From the NCBI GenBank assembly GCA_947625605.1, contig CANQOY010000012.1, forward strand, positions 1 through 37,702: a DNA stretch of 37,702 bases, written 5' to 3'. Numbering within the stretch: the first letter of the stretch is position 1; each line of letters starts with the position of its first letter. Positions 1-7,129 of this stretch are shown here, piece by piece. Below the pieces are notes generated by a model. That model was not told the origin of the DNA. It saw only the letters and a program-made list of their open reading frames with translations, and searched no databases. The stretch comes from an uncultured Clostridia bacterium. GTDB lineage: Bacteria > Bacillota > Clostridia > Christensenellales > Borkfalkiaceae. Both the position numbers and the translations under genes were made by a program.

Positions 1-108
1 GGAAAGGAATGCCGCGTGATCCGCATTACGGACGACCCGTTGGACGGATTGATCGAGAAGGCGGGAGAACTGCTCGGAAAAATCGTGAAAAAGGAAGAAG
101 ATGAATAA
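1..108 (+). CDS. C-terminal 35 codons of an unidentified protein (possibly YtfJ/GerW-like)
   Basis: An open frame enters from the left edge and ends with TAA; its last residues are KIVKKEEDE. Only the C-terminus is visible, a short strand-like segment (ECRVIRI) and then a charged helix rich in Leu, Lys and Glu. The stop overlaps the start of the following carboxypeptidase by 8 nt, so the two are probably translated from one mRNA. In many Clostridia the genes just before a DacB/DacF-type carboxypeptidase and rluB are scpA, scpB and the sporulation protein YtfJ (GerW), and the amphipathic tail would fit the end of YtfJ. This identity is inferred from gene order and is weak. Confidence 0.5.
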   Translation, partial: GKECRVIRITDDPLDGLIEKAGELLGKIVKKEEDE

Positions 109-1102
109 AACCTTTTCCGCGTTTCTCCTCTCCTGCGCGCTGCTTCTGTGCGCTTCTGGCGCGGGCGTCTTTGTGGCGCCCGCGAATGCGGCGACCGTCG
201 CACGGGCGGAATGCGTGGCGGAAGTCGCTTCCCGCCGCATCCTGCACGAACAGAATGCGGAGGAGCGCCTCCCCATGGCGAGTACGACGAAGCTGCTCAC
301 CGCGATCATCGTGATCGAGGACTGCGATCTCGGCGAGAGCGTGCGCATCCCGTCCGCCGCGGCGGGCGTGGAGGGATCCAGCGTATATCTGCGCGAGGGG
401 GACGTGTATTCCGTGCGCGACCTGCTCTACGGACTCATGCTCCGCTCGGGGAACGACTGCGCCGTTGCGCTTGCGCTCCACCATAGCGGAAGCGTGGCGG
501 CCTTTGCAAAGGTTATGACGGAGCGGGCCGCAATGATGGGCGCGACGGACAGCCGCTTTGCCAATCCGCACGGACTTCCCGCCGAGGCACACTACACGAC
601 GGCGCGCGATCTCGCCATGGTCGCCGCATACGCCATGGAAAACGAGACGTTCCGCACGATCGTCTCCTGTAAATTCTACGAGCCGCGCGGCTGGCAGAAC
701 AAGAACAAGATGCTGTGGAACTACGAGGGCGCGGTCGGTGTCAAGACGGGATTCACGGTCGCGGCGGGGCGCTGCCTGGTGACGTGCGCCGAACGGTACG
801 GGATGCGCGTCGTCTCCGTCGTGCTGAATTGCCCCGAAATGTACGAGCGCACGGCCGAGCTTTTGGACGGCGTCTTTGCGAACTTCCGCATGGTCCCGCT
901 CTGCGATCCCGCCGCGGGGTACGAGGGATTTGCGATCAAGCGGGCCTTCGCCTATCCGCTGCGCAAGACGGAGCTGCGGTCGCTCGCCTTTTCCGCCGAA
1001 CTCAAAGATCCGCTTCCCGCGGAGAAAGGGGAGCTTGCGGGGCAATTGAAGATTTTCCTTGAAAACAGCTTGATTTTTTCGCAGAATTTGTATATCATGT
1101 AA
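101..1102 (+). CDS. Secreted D-alanyl-D-alanine carboxypeptidase (penicillin-binding, S11 family)
   Basis: Serine DD-carboxypeptidase that trims the terminal D-Ala from peptidoglycan pentapeptides outside the membrane. All three penicilloyl-transferase motifs are present and well spaced: STTK at residues 61-64 (acyl serine S61, general base K64), SGN at 116-118 and KTG at 215-217. The first 30 residues form a signal peptide: a Lys near the start, a Leu/Ala-rich core and an A-N-A type cleavage site. Its 333 residues suit a short DacB/DacF-type enzyme with a small C-terminal domain. The chosen ATG follows a purine-rich stretch (GGAAGAAG) and overlaps the previous gene by 8 nt. Neighbourhood with rluB matches the scpAB-ytfJ-dac-rluB arrangement of Clostridia, which suggests a role in growth or spore cortex; DacA, DacB and DacF cannot be told apart here. 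Confidence 0.92.
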   Translation: MNKTFSAFLLSCALLLCASGAGVFVAPANAATVARAECVAEVASRRILHEQNAEERLPMASTTKLLTAIIVIEDCDLGESVRIPSAAAGVEGSSVYLREGDVYSVRDLLYGLMLRSGNDCAVALALHHSGSVAAFAKVMTERAAMMGATDSRFANPHGLPAEAHYTTARDLAMVAAYAMENETFRTIVSCKFYEPRGWQNKNKMLWNYEGAVGVKTGFTVAAGRCLVTCAERYGMRVVSVVLNCPEMYERTAELLDGVFANFRMVPLCDPAAGYEGFAIKRAFAYPLRKTELRSLAFSAELKDPLPAEKGELAGQLKIFLENSLIFSQNLYIM

Positions 1103-1136
1103 GAGTCGGCGGCGAGAGGCCGTCAATTTGAAGGGG

Positions 1137-1165
1137 TGCAGAGTACTCTGCGTGACATACTATGC
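1137..1165 (+). repeat. Dispersed palindromic repeat, copy A, overlapping the rluB start
   Basis: A 29-bp unit made of a perfect 14-bp palindrome (GCAGAGTACTCTGC) followed by GTGACATACTATGC. The last ATG of the repeat is the rluB start codon. It matches copy D, inside the HI0933-family gene, at 22 of 29 positions, and shares the core GTGACATACTAT with copy C; copy B carries close variants of it. The only good Shine-Dalgarno candidate (GAAGGGG) lies upstream of the palindrome. Confidence 0.65.
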
Positions 1166-1881
1166 GGATCAACAAATTTCTTGCGGAACAGGGGATCGCC
1201 TCGCGGCGGGGTGCGGATGAGATCGTCGCCGAGGGAAGGGTGCTTCTCAACGGAAAGGTCGCGAATGCGGGCGACGACGTCGGGCCGAATGATACCGTCG
1301 AGCTCGACGGCAAGATCCTCTCCCACAAGGTGAAGTACGAATACTATCTGCTGAATAAGCCGAAAGGGTGCGTCTGCACGGTGAACGACAGGAAGGAGGA
1401 CAAGGAGAGGCCGAGAAAGACGGTGATGGACTTTCTTCCCGCGGGCGCGGGCAGGGTGTATCCTGTCGGCCGTCTCGACTACGACACGGAGGGGCTGCTC
1501 ATCCTCACCAACGACGGGGATTTGGCCTACCGCCTCACCGCGCCGCAGAGCGAGATCCCCAAGACCTATCTCGTGCGGATCGAGGGCAGCGTGACGCCCG
1601 TCCAGCTCAACCGTCTCCGCGCCGGCGTGGAGATCGAAAAGGGGGTCGTCACGAAAAAGTGCAAGATCAACGTGGTGGAGACGGACAAAAACTATACCAA
1701 ACTGCACGTCGTCCTCACGGAGGGAAAGAACCGTGAAGTCCGCAAGATGTTCGAAGTCATCGGCAAGGAGGTCACCTTTTTGAAGCGCATCCGCATCGGC
1801 GAACTCACGCTCTCCGGCCTCGACCGCGGGCAGGTCAGAAGGCTCACGCAAGAGGAAGTCTTTTACTTAAAGAATTTGTAG
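1162..1881 (+). CDS. rluB: 23S rRNA pseudouridine synthase, RluB/RsuA family
   Basis: Converts a specific uridine of large-subunit rRNA to pseudouridine during ribosome assembly. An N-terminal S4 RNA-binding domain (residues 1 to about 60, beginning MRINKFLAEQGIASRR) is followed by the catalytic domain with the family signature GRLDYDTEGLL at 103-113, in which D106 is the catalytic aspartate. At 239 residues it is normal for RluB. The start is fixed by homology because the S4 domain begins at once; the ribosome binding site (GAAGGGG) lies about 25 nt upstream and a 14-bp palindrome intervenes. It follows the carboxypeptidase in the same direction. RluB versus RluE/RsuA target choice is inferred from gene order. 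Confidence 0.93.
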   Translation: MRINKFLAEQGIASRRGADEIVAEGRVLLNGKVANAGDDVGPNDTVELDGKILSHKVKYEYYLLNKPKGCVCTVNDRKEDKERPRKTVMDFLPAGAGRVYPVGRLDYDTEGLLILTNDGDLAYRLTAPQSEIPKTYLVRIEGSVTPVQLNRLRAGVEIEKGVVTKKCKINVVETDKNYTKLHVVLTEGKNREVRKMFEVIGKEVTFLKRIRIGELTLSGLDRGQVRRLTQEEVFYLKNL

Positions 1882-1885
1882 AGAG

Positions 1886-1922
1886 AAAACTCCCCGCAGG
1901 GTCAGGCCCCGCGGGGAGTTTT
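1886..1922. terminator. Bidirectional Rho-independent terminator after rluB
   Basis: A perfect 12-bp stem (AAAACTCCCCGC with GCGGGGAGTTTT) closes a 13-nt loop and has A/T tracts on both sides. It separates the converging transcripts of rluB and rubredoxin. Confidence 0.9.
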
Positions 1923-1945
1923 GCCGGATGGCGATCGTTTGGAGA

Positions 1946-2104
1946 TCAGACGAGAGAGAAATCCTCTTTCCCTACGCCGCAGCACGGGCAGGTGAAGTCG
2001 TCGGGAACATCCTCCCAAGGCGTTCCGGGGGCGATGCCGTTATCGGGATCGCCGAGCGTCTCGTCATACACATATCCGCACACATTGCAAATGTAAGCTG
2101 CCAT
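1946..2104 (-). CDS. Rubredoxin
   Basis: A 52-residue one-iron electron carrier. Both iron-ligand knuckles are visible: [11 protein letters not shown] near the N-terminus (CxxC) and [13 protein letters not shown] near the C-terminus (CPxCG class, with Cys in the variable position). Between them is the usual Asp/Pro/Gly-rich loop including [13 protein letters not shown]. The ATG has an AAAGGAG ribosome binding site 8 nt upstream. The gene lies 13 nt after the flavodiiron protein gene on the same strand, so the two are almost certainly cotranscribed. In clostridia, rubredoxin passes electrons from NAD(P)H:rubredoxin reductase to the flavodiiron protein for reduction of O2 or NO in the cytoplasm. 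Family certain; partner role inferred from adjacency. Confidence 0.95.
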   Translation of the reverse strand: MAAYICNVCGYVYDETLGDPDNGIAPGTPWEDVPDDFTCPCCGVGKEDFSLV

Positions 2105-2117
2105 TTTTCCACTCCTT

Positions 2118-3320
2118 TTATGAATTTTTTATATCTTCGGCGATCTGTCTGCCGAGGACTGCCAAGTTTTGCGCCGTCTCTTCCTTGACGGACGAGAGGA
2201 TGGTCACCGTTTCTCCGATCTGCGTCATGTCTTTCCATTCCCGCACGACGGCCTGCATCAGGTTCCCCGCCTGCGGCGACCAGCTGCCGTTCTGCACCAA
2301 GGCATACTTCCTGTTCCGGTAGCCGTGCGCTTTCAGGTCATTGAGCAGGTTTTCCATGCTGATGAAGATGCCGTTGTTGTATGTCGGCGAGGCGAATACG
2401 ACGTGCGAGTAGCGGAACGCCTCGGAGAGGAGCTCGGAGACATGGGTCACAGAGACGTCGTAGACCTTGACGTTGGGAACGCCGTTTTTGACGATCGAAG
2501 CGGCGAGGAGCTCGGCCGCATGTTTGGTGTGGCCGTAGACGGAGGCGTAAAAGACCGCCGCGCCCTTTTCTTCGGGAAGATATTTGCTCCAAGTATCGTA
2601 CTTTTCGAGGTAGCGGCCGAAATCCTTCCGCCAGACGGGCCCGTGGAGCGGGCAGACGCAGTTGATCTCGTGCCCCGCGAGCTTTTTGAGAACGCTCTGT
2701 ACCTGCGGGCCGTATTTCCCCACGATATTGAAGTAATACCGCCTCGCGTCGTCGAGGTAGTCGCGCCAGAAGTCCGCCTCGTCCGCAAAGACGCCCGCGA
2801 GCGCGCCGAACGTGCCGAATGCGTCCGCAGAGAAGAGGATCCCGTCCTCGGGAATGTAGCTCATCATCACTTCGGGCCAATGCACCATGGGGGCGGCGAA
2901 GAAGGTCGCCGAGCGCTTCCCGAAGGAGAGCACGTCTCCCTCTTTCACGATGAGCATATTCTCGCCGTCGAACCCGAAGAAGTTGGAGAGCATGGTCTTG
3001 ACTTTCTGCCCCGCGACGACCGTCACTTGGGGGTATTTCTCCATCAGACGCGCGAACCCCGCAGAGTGATCGGGCTCCATGTGGTGGATGACGAGGTAGT
3101 CGAGCGTTCTCCCGCCGAGGAGACGTTCGAGATTCCCGAAGAACTCCTCGCTCACGGCGTTGTCTACCGTGTCGAAGAGTGCCGTCTTTTCGTCGAGCAG
3201 GAGATAGGAATTGTAGGAAACGCCGCGCGGCACGGGGAAAGCGCTCTCAAAGAGAGAGATGCGCCTGTCGTTGCCGCCCACATAGTAGAGATCTTTTGCA
3301 ATTTCAACGAAGCGATCCAT
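2118..3320 (-). CDS. fprA: Flavodiiron protein (FprA-type O2/NO reductase)
   Basis: Cytoplasmic enzyme that reduces O2 to water (or NO to N2O) with electrons from rubredoxin. The N-terminal half is a metallo-beta-lactamase-like diiron domain: the H-x-E-x-D-H ligand set is seen in [10 protein letters not shown] (H80, E82, D84, H85), and further ligands lie in [16 protein letters not shown] and CPLHGPVW. The C-terminal part, from about residue 255, is a flavodoxin domain ([19 protein letters not shown]) that binds FMN. Length 400 is the standard class A size, without a fused rubredoxin; the separate rubredoxin gene is directly downstream. A GGGAGG motif lies 13 nt before the ATG. Together with rubredoxin it marks an anaerobe coping with transient oxygen. 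Confidence 0.95.
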   Translation of the reverse strand: MDRFVEIAKDLYYVGGNDRRISLFESAFPVPRGVSYNSYLLLDEKTALFDTVDNAVSEEFFGNLERLLGGRTLDYLVIHHMEPDHSAGFARLMEKYPQVTVVAGQKVKTMLSNFFGFDGENMLIVKEGDVLSFGKRSATFFAAPMVHWPEVMMSYIPEDGILFSADAFGTFGALAGVFADEADFWRDYLDDARRYYFNIVGKYGPQVQSVLKKLAGHEINCVCPLHGPVWRKDFGRYLEKYDTWSKYLPEEKGAAVFYASVYGHTKHAAELLAASIVKNGVPNVKVYDVSVTHVSELLSEAFRYSHVVFASPTYNNGIFISMENLLNDLKAHGYRNRKYALVQNGSWSPQAGNLMQAVVREWKDMTQIGETVTILSSVKEETAQNLAVLGRQIAEDIKNS

Positions 3321-3395
3321 TCAGAAGTTGATTCCTCCCATAATTGATTGTAACCGAAATCGCCGCCCGCCAAACGCTTGCGGCGGACTTTTGGG

Positions 3396-4004
3396 TCAGA
3401 TGGAGCGCAGCAGGCCGATCACTTTGCCGATGATCTGCGCCTCGTTGTCCGAATCGAGGACAAAATCTTCGAGCGCGGCGTTCTCGGGGTGCAAGATCAC
3501 CTTGCCGTCGCGGCGGAAGAAGCGCTTGACCGTGGCGCCCTGTTCGGTCCCGTCCGGGTTGAAGAGCGCGACGACGATATCGCCGTTTTCCGCAGTCTCC
3601 TGCTTTCGGACGATGATCTTGTCACCGTCGAAGATCCCCGCTTCGATCATGCTCTCTCCCTTGACGCGGAGCATGAAGAGGTCGTCCCCGCGGAATTCGG
3701 AGTTGGGGAGGGGAACGTAGCCCTCGAAATTCTCCGCGGCCATGATCGGATGGCCTGCCGTCACCGTCCCGATCAAGGGGACGCGGACGGTATTCTCGCT
3801 GCGTACGGCGACGGCGCGCTTCTTGTTCTCCGCCTTGTCGAGATAGCCCATCTCTTTGAGGCGGTTGATATAGTCGTAAGCCGTCGCAGTCGATTTGATC
3901 CCGAGATCGCGGCAAATGTCGCGCACCGTAGGCGGGAAGCCGTTTTCAGCCGTGTAGCGGTTGATGTATTTGAGAACATCCATCAGCTTGTCTTTATTGA
4001 GCAT
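3396..4004 (-). CDS. lexA: LexA, SOS-response repressor and autoprotease
   Basis: Represses DNA-damage genes until RecA filaments trigger self-cleavage. The N-terminal winged-helix DNA-binding domain (1-65) contains PPTVRDICRDLGIKSTATAYDYI. The cleavage site is A83-G84 in GTVTAGHP; the catalytic dyad is S118 (VKGESMIEAG) and K160 (ATVKRFF). Length 202 is typical. The start MLNKDKLM is chosen because a strong GGGAGGTGGAG lies just upstream and the domain starts there; a longer in-frame extension has no support. Its promoter carries a LexA box overlapping the -35, so autorepression is expected. Confidence 0.96.
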   Translation of the reverse strand: MLNKDKLMDVLKYINRYTAENGFPPTVRDICRDLGIKSTATAYDYINRLKEMGYLDKAENKKRAVAVRSENTVRVPLIGTVTAGHPIMAAENFEGYVPLPNSEFRGDDLFMLRVKGESMIEAGIFDGDKIIVRKQETAENGDIVVALFNPDGTEQGATVKRFFRRDGKVILHPENAALEDFVLDSDNEAQIIGKVIGLLRSI

Positions 4005-4022
4005 CTCTCCACCTCCCGTTTG

Positions 4023-4062
4023 AGTATAACATATTCTGCACAAAATTGCAAACAAACGTTCC
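4023..4062 (-). promoter_or_regulatory. lexA promoter with overlapping LexA (SOS) box
   Basis: Read on the minus strand, a -35 TTGCAA (4046-4051) and a -10 TATACT (4023-4028) are 17 bp apart. The plus-strand sequence CAAACAAACGTTCC (4049-4062) agrees with the Bacillus-type SOS consensus CGAACRNRYGTTYC at 13 of 14 positions and covers part of the -35, which suits repression by LexA. Confidence 0.85.
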
Positions 4063-4092
4063 CTGTTTTTTGAAAATTTTTTTCGGAAAATC

Positions 4093-4121
4093 TTGATTTT
4101 TCCGCGCGGCCGTCCTATAAT
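4093..4121 (+). promoter_or_regulatory. Promoter of the small cysteine-rich protein gene
   Basis: TTGATT (4093-4098) and TATAAT (4116-4121) with a 17-bp spacer. The -10 ends 6 nt before the first in-frame ATG, so transcription should start at or next to that ATG. The LexA box of lexA lies about 30 bp upstream. Confidence 0.8.
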
Positions 4122-4127
4122 GGAACT

Positions 4128-4310
4128 ATGGAAACGAAGATGTGCGTATTGGATGAAGAGAAGGAGTGCGACGGCTGCATGGAGTGCATGGTGTGCGACC
4201 TCGATCCGAGCAAGGTCTGTGATAACTGCGGAAAGTGTTTGGAGATCAAGGACTATGCGACGATCAAGATCGACAAGATCATTACCGATCCGGACGAATA
4301 CCGCGATTGA
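4128..4310 (+). CDS. Small eight-cysteine protein, possible metal or Fe-S binding
   Basis: A 60-residue acidic soluble protein with eight cysteines in regular CxxC spacing: C14, C17, C20, C23 (CDGCMECMVC), C31, C34, C37 (CDNCGKC) and an isolated C6. The pattern fits a zinc ribbon or a small iron-sulfur protein; I recall similar small unnamed proteins in Clostridia but assign no function. It is transcribed away from lexA from a strong promoter whose -10 box is only 6 nt before the ATG. No Shine-Dalgarno is present, so the mRNA is probably leaderless. A second ATG, four codons in, would give 56 residues and is preceded by GGAAACGAAG. Whether LexA also affects it is open. Confidence 0.75.
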   Translation: METKMCVLDEEKECDGCMECMVCDLDPSKVCDNCGKCLEIKDYATIKIDKIITDPDEYRD

Positions 4311-4331
4311 GCAAAGGAGAGGAAAGACCGC

Positions 4332-4377
4332 AAAGGGACGGCCGCCCAACACCGAGGCGTTGGGCGGCCGTCCCTTT
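4332..4377. terminator. Strong bidirectional terminator between convergent genes
   Basis: A perfect 19-bp stem starting AAAGGGACGGCCGCCC with an 8-nt loop, ending in TTTT on the plus strand and with A/T tracts on both sides. It serves the small cysteine-rich gene and also hflX, whose stop codon overlaps the last base of the hairpin. Confidence 0.9.
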
Positions 4378-5639
4378 TATGATAGACGCATCTGCGCGAA
4401 TTTCGCGAATTTTTCCGCATAGACGGCGGGAATGATCGCCGTGACCTCGGCGCCGCCGTCGTCGTAGGAGACGGAGCGCTCCGTGAGCAATCCCCGCAGC
4501 GCGCCGTACTCCGCCATTTGGGAATAGGGGATATAGAGCACCGCGCGCACGAACTCCTCCTTCAACGCCTCGAAGATGCGCCTTTTGAGTTCTTCGAGGC
4601 CGAATCCCGTCTTGGCCGAAATGCGCACGCAGTCCTTCGGGAAGCGCACATTCTCCGCCAGATCGCACTTATTCATGACGAACAGATAGGGGGAGGCAAA
4701 GCCGAGTTCTTTGAGGGTGGCGAGCGTCGTGCTGCGCTGCAACTCGTAATCGCCGGACGCGTCGCAGACGATGAGGGCGAGGTCGCAGTTCATCGCGCTC
4801 TCCAAAGTGGATTTGAAGGCTTCGATGAGGTGGTGAGGGAGGTCTTGCAGAAAGCCGACGGTATCTACGAGCAGAAAGGGGATCCCTTCGATCTCGAAGG
4901 CGCGGGCGGTGGGGTCGAGGGTCGCGAAGAGGGCGTCTTTGACGTAGACGTCCGCCCCCGTCATGGCGTTGAGGAGGGTGGATTTTCCCGTATTCGTGTA
5001 GCCGACGAGTGCGACCGTCTTGACGCGCTCCTTCTTTCTCCGCTTGGCCAGCAAGGCGCGCCGTTGCTCCGTCTCCGAAAGTTTGTGTTCCAGCGCATGG
5101 ATGCGGGCGCGGATGTGGCGCCGATCCGTTTCGAGTTTAGTCTCCCCGGGGCCGCGGGTGCCGATCCCTCCGCCCAGCCGCGAAAGGGCGGAACCCTTGC
5201 CTTTCAGCCGCGGATACAGGTATTTCAGCTGCGCAAGTTCGACCTGTATCTTGCCCTCGCTGCTCTCGGCGCGCAGGGCGAAGATATCGAGGATGAGTGC
5301 CGTGCGGTCGATGACCTTGCGTCCGTCCAGCGCCTTTGAAATGTTGAGAGTCTGGGAGGGAGAGAGTTCTCCGTTGAACAGAACGGTAACCCGCTCGTCT
5401 CCGAGCGTCTCCCTGAGTTCGGCGAGCTTTCCCTGCCCGATCAGCGTGGCGGGGTCGATCTCCCGGATGGTTTGGGAGAGCGTGCCCGCATATTCGGCGC
5501 CCGCGCTCTCGATCAGCGCCACGGCCTCCGCGTGGAGGGACTCCGCCTGCGGCCCGAATACGGGTTGGATCACATAAATGCGCTCCCGCCGCTCGCTTTC
5601 CCGTTCGGGGGAGGGGATGTCTGCGCGCTCCCGCTTCAT
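4377..5639 (-). CDS. hflX: GTPase HflX, ribosome-associated
   Basis: OBG-type GTPase that binds the 50S subunit and splits or rescues stalled ribosomes, especially under stress. The N-terminal HflX domain runs to about residue 200 and includes the glycine-rich signature GGGIGTRGPGETKLE (156-170) and a basic coiled coil (185-206). The G domain has the P-loop GYTNTGKS (213-220), G3 DTVGF (259-263) and G4 NKCD in VMNKCDLA. Length 420 is normal. The ATG overlaps the stop of the recombinase gene in an ATGA arrangement, so the pair is translationally coupled from the recombinase promoter. Confidence 0.95.
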   Translation of the reverse strand: MKRERADIPSPERESERRERIYVIQPVFGPQAESLHAEAVALIESAGAEYAGTLSQTIREIDPATLIGQGKLAELRETLGDERVTVLFNGELSPSQTLNISKALDGRKVIDRTALILDIFALRAESSEGKIQVELAQLKYLYPRLKGKGSALSRLGGGIGTRGPGETKLETDRRHIRARIHALEHKLSETEQRRALLAKRRKKERVKTVALVGYTNTGKSTLLNAMTGADVYVKDALFATLDPTARAFEIEGIPFLLVDTVGFLQDLPHHLIEAFKSTLESAMNCDLALIVCDASGDYELQRSTTLATLKELGFASPYLFVMNKCDLAENVRFPKDCVRISAKTGFGLEELKRRIFEALKEEFVRAVLYIPYSQMAEYGALRGLLTERSVSYDDGGAEVTAIIPAVYAEKFAKFAQMRLS

Positions 5640-6697
5640 TCGTCATCCTCCGTCTTGTGCAGCTTTACTTTCCCCGCCACGGAGCGGCGGCTGTCCTCCG
5701 TGATGGCCGCGTAGTGCTTCCGCGTCGTGTTCACGTCCTTATGGCCGAGCACGTCCGCAACGATATAGATATCGCCCGTCTCGCGGTAGAGCGCGGTCCC
5801 GTAGGTGGAGCGCAGCTTGTGCGGCGTGATCTTTTTGAGCGGCGTGACGATGCGCGCGTACTTCTTAACGAGATTTTCCACGGCGCGCACCGTGATCCTC
5901 TTATATTGCAGCGAGAGGAAGAGGGGAGCGGGCTCCGCTTTGGGGACGCGCGGATCGCCCTTTTTCAGTTCGAGATAGGCGGAAAGGGCGTCGGCGACTT
6001 CATCCGAAAAATACAGAATGGCCTTGTTTCCGCCCTTGCGCGTGACGACGAAGGAGTTCGTCTTGAAGTCGAGGTTCTCGTCGTTGAGCCCGACGAGCTC
6101 GGAAATACGGATGCCCGTGCCGAGAAAGAGGGTGAGAATGGCCGTATCCCGCACCTTTGTGCGGGCATGGTAGCCCTCCATGTGGCGCGAAATGCCGTTG
6201 CCGTATTCGGCTGCGTCGAGCAGATCGGAGATCTCGTCTCCCTCCAACCGAATGATCTCCTTTTCGTGCAGCTTGGGAGCGGAGACCTTCGCCGTGTTGT
6301 TCACCTCGATCAAGCCCTTGTTGAAGAAATACTTGAAGAGGGAACGCACCGTGGAAAGTTTGCGCGCCTTGGCCCGCTCGTCGCAGGAGAGGCGCTTTTC
6401 GCCGCGGCGGTAGTTGGTCAGATAGGAGAGGAAGATCTCGATGTCGGTATCCGTGACCTGTTCCAGATCTTCGAGCGTGAGATCCTTGACCTGTTTATTG
6501 CGGAATTTCTTGCGGCAGAGGAAGTCGAAGAAGATGCGCAGATCGTAGCAGTAATTGAGCCGCGTGAGCGTGCTCGTGCGATTTTCCACGCCGCGGAAAA
6601 AATCCTCGCAAAAGTAGGGCAGATCATCGAGAAGTTCGTCGATCCGATCGAGGTTGCGGATATTTCTGTCCTGATAGTAGTCGCCGGAATCTTTCAT
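5636..6697 (-). CDS. XerS-like tyrosine recombinase (probable chromosome dimer resolvase)
   Basis: Single-chain tyrosine recombinase of 353 residues. Every catalytic residue is present: R197 (GTGIRISEL), K221 (TRKGG), H293 and R296 (TPHKLRST), H319 (LGHKD) and nucleophile Y329 (KHYAAI). An extended N-terminal core-binding domain (1-150) precedes the catalytic domain. The length and the N-terminal pattern (LPYFCEDFF..., then a long helical segment and the KDLTLEDLEQVTDTDIE stretch) resemble XerS of streptococci more than the roughly 300-residue XerC/XerD; this is recalled, not aligned. A perfect -35/-10 pair ends 9 nt before the ATG, without a ribosome binding site. hflX is coupled downstream, arguing for a resident chromosomal gene and not a prophage integrase. 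A candidate recognition site lies 130 bp upstream. Confidence 0.85.
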   Translation of the reverse strand: MKDSGDYYQDRNIRNLDRIDELLDDLPYFCEDFFRGVENRTSTLTRLNYCYDLRIFFDFLCRKKFRNKQVKDLTLEDLEQVTDTDIEIFLSYLTNYRRGEKRLSCDERAKARKLSTVRSLFKYFFNKGLIEVNNTAKVSAPKLHEKEIIRLEGDEISDLLDAAEYGNGISRHMEGYHARTKVRDTAILTLFLGTGIRISELVGLNDENLDFKTNSFVVTRKGGNKAILYFSDEVADALSAYLELKKGDPRVPKAEPAPLFLSLQYKRITVRAVENLVKKYARIVTPLKKITPHKLRSTYGTALYRETGDIYIVADVLGHKDVNTTRKHYAAITEDSRRSVAGKVKLHKTEDDE

Positions 6698-6706
6698 AGC
6701 GAAATC

Positions 6707-6735
6707 ATTATAGCAGAAAGGATGGAAAATGTCAA
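6707..6735 (-). promoter_or_regulatory. Consensus promoter of the recombinase-hflX operon
   Basis: On the minus strand TTGACA (6730-6735) and TATAAT (6707-6712) are separated by exactly 17 bp. The -10 ends 9 nt before the start codon and the intervening bases contain no Shine-Dalgarno, implying a leaderless or nearly leaderless transcript. Confidence 0.88.
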
Positions 6736-6826
6736 TTTTACGAAGAGTTAAAGGGGAGAAAAATAAATTTTTTGCGAAAAGAATGGGCGGGGGAGGGCGG
6801 AATTAGAAGGCAGACAGACACATTAA

Positions 6827-6858
6827 ACTATTCGTAAAATTACAGTTTTGCGAATAGT
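6827..6858. other. Candidate dif-type recombination site (13-6-13 inverted repeat)
   Basis: Left arm ACTATTCGTAAAA, centre TTACAG, right arm TTTTGCGAATAGT. The arms pair at 12 of 13 positions, with one T-G mismatch. Two 11-13 bp arms around a 6-bp centre, with inner AAAA and TTTT, is the layout of Xer recombination sites. It lies in the non-coding DNA just upstream of a XerS-like gene; in the known single-recombinase systems (XerS/difSL, XerH/difH) the site is likewise next to the gene. No T-run follows on either strand, so a terminator is less likely. Confidence 0.6.
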
Positions 6859-7032
6859 ATGGGGTAAAAAAGGGGGTAAAACGCGGCCTTTTGCGATATT
6901 TTTACTTATTTTTCCCTATTTTTATGTTTTTCACGGATTGATATTTTTTTACGAAATGATGCTTTCGCATAGCGCTCGCACGATTTTTTACCCTGCGCAC
7001 GGTAAGAATTTCATGCGGCTATCAAATTAAAA
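6859..7032. other. AT-rich non-coding stretch
   Basis: Low-GC DNA between the dif candidate and the glycogen-operon terminator. It contains a short direct repeat (GGGGTAAAA at about 6861 and again near 6873) and runs of T. A 60-codon open frame crosses it on the plus strand but has no ribosome binding site and an unconvincing Phe/Tyr-rich product. I see no gene here. Confidence 0.6.
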
Positions 7033-7071
7033 AAATGTCCCGTGAAAGCATCGACTCTTACGGGAACATTT
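7033..7071 (-). terminator. Terminator of the glycogen operon
   Basis: On the minus strand AAATGTTCCCGT pairs with ACGGGACATTT (one bulged base) around a 16-nt loop and is followed by TTTTTTT. It lies about 55 bp after the amylase stop codon. Confidence 0.8.
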
Positions 7072-7090
7072 GCGCAAAACGCCATATGAA

Positions 7091-7129
7091 ATACTATGCG
7101 TGACATAGCACTTATGTCTGACATACTAT
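7091..7129 (-). repeat. Dispersed palindromic repeat, copy B (two units), overlapping the amylase stop
   Basis: Two partial units in tandem: plus-strand TACTATGCGTGACATA and, 3 bp further on, CTTATGTCTGACATACTAT. The second contains the perfect palindrome TATGTCAGACATA (minus strand). The amylase stop codon TAG is part of the second unit. It shares its core with copies A, C and D. Confidence 0.65.

Noticed and set aside
3241-3290. CTACTATGTG in the flavodiiron gene as another copy of the dispersed repeat
   Set aside because: Only 8 bp of the core match, and they encode the conserved LYYVGG of the protein.
5636-6697. Recombinase as a prophage or island integrase
   Set aside because: It is coupled to hflX, next to lexA, has host-like composition, and no phage genes or att duplications are seen.
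6827-6858. The inverted repeat as a Rho-independent terminator
   Set aside because: The stem is AT-rich and neither side has the T-run expected directly after it; the operon terminator is at 7033-7071.
6848-7030. 60-codon frame in the gap upstream of the recombinase
   Set aside because: No ribosome binding site, starts inside the dif candidate and encodes an implausible Phe/Tyr-rich sequence.
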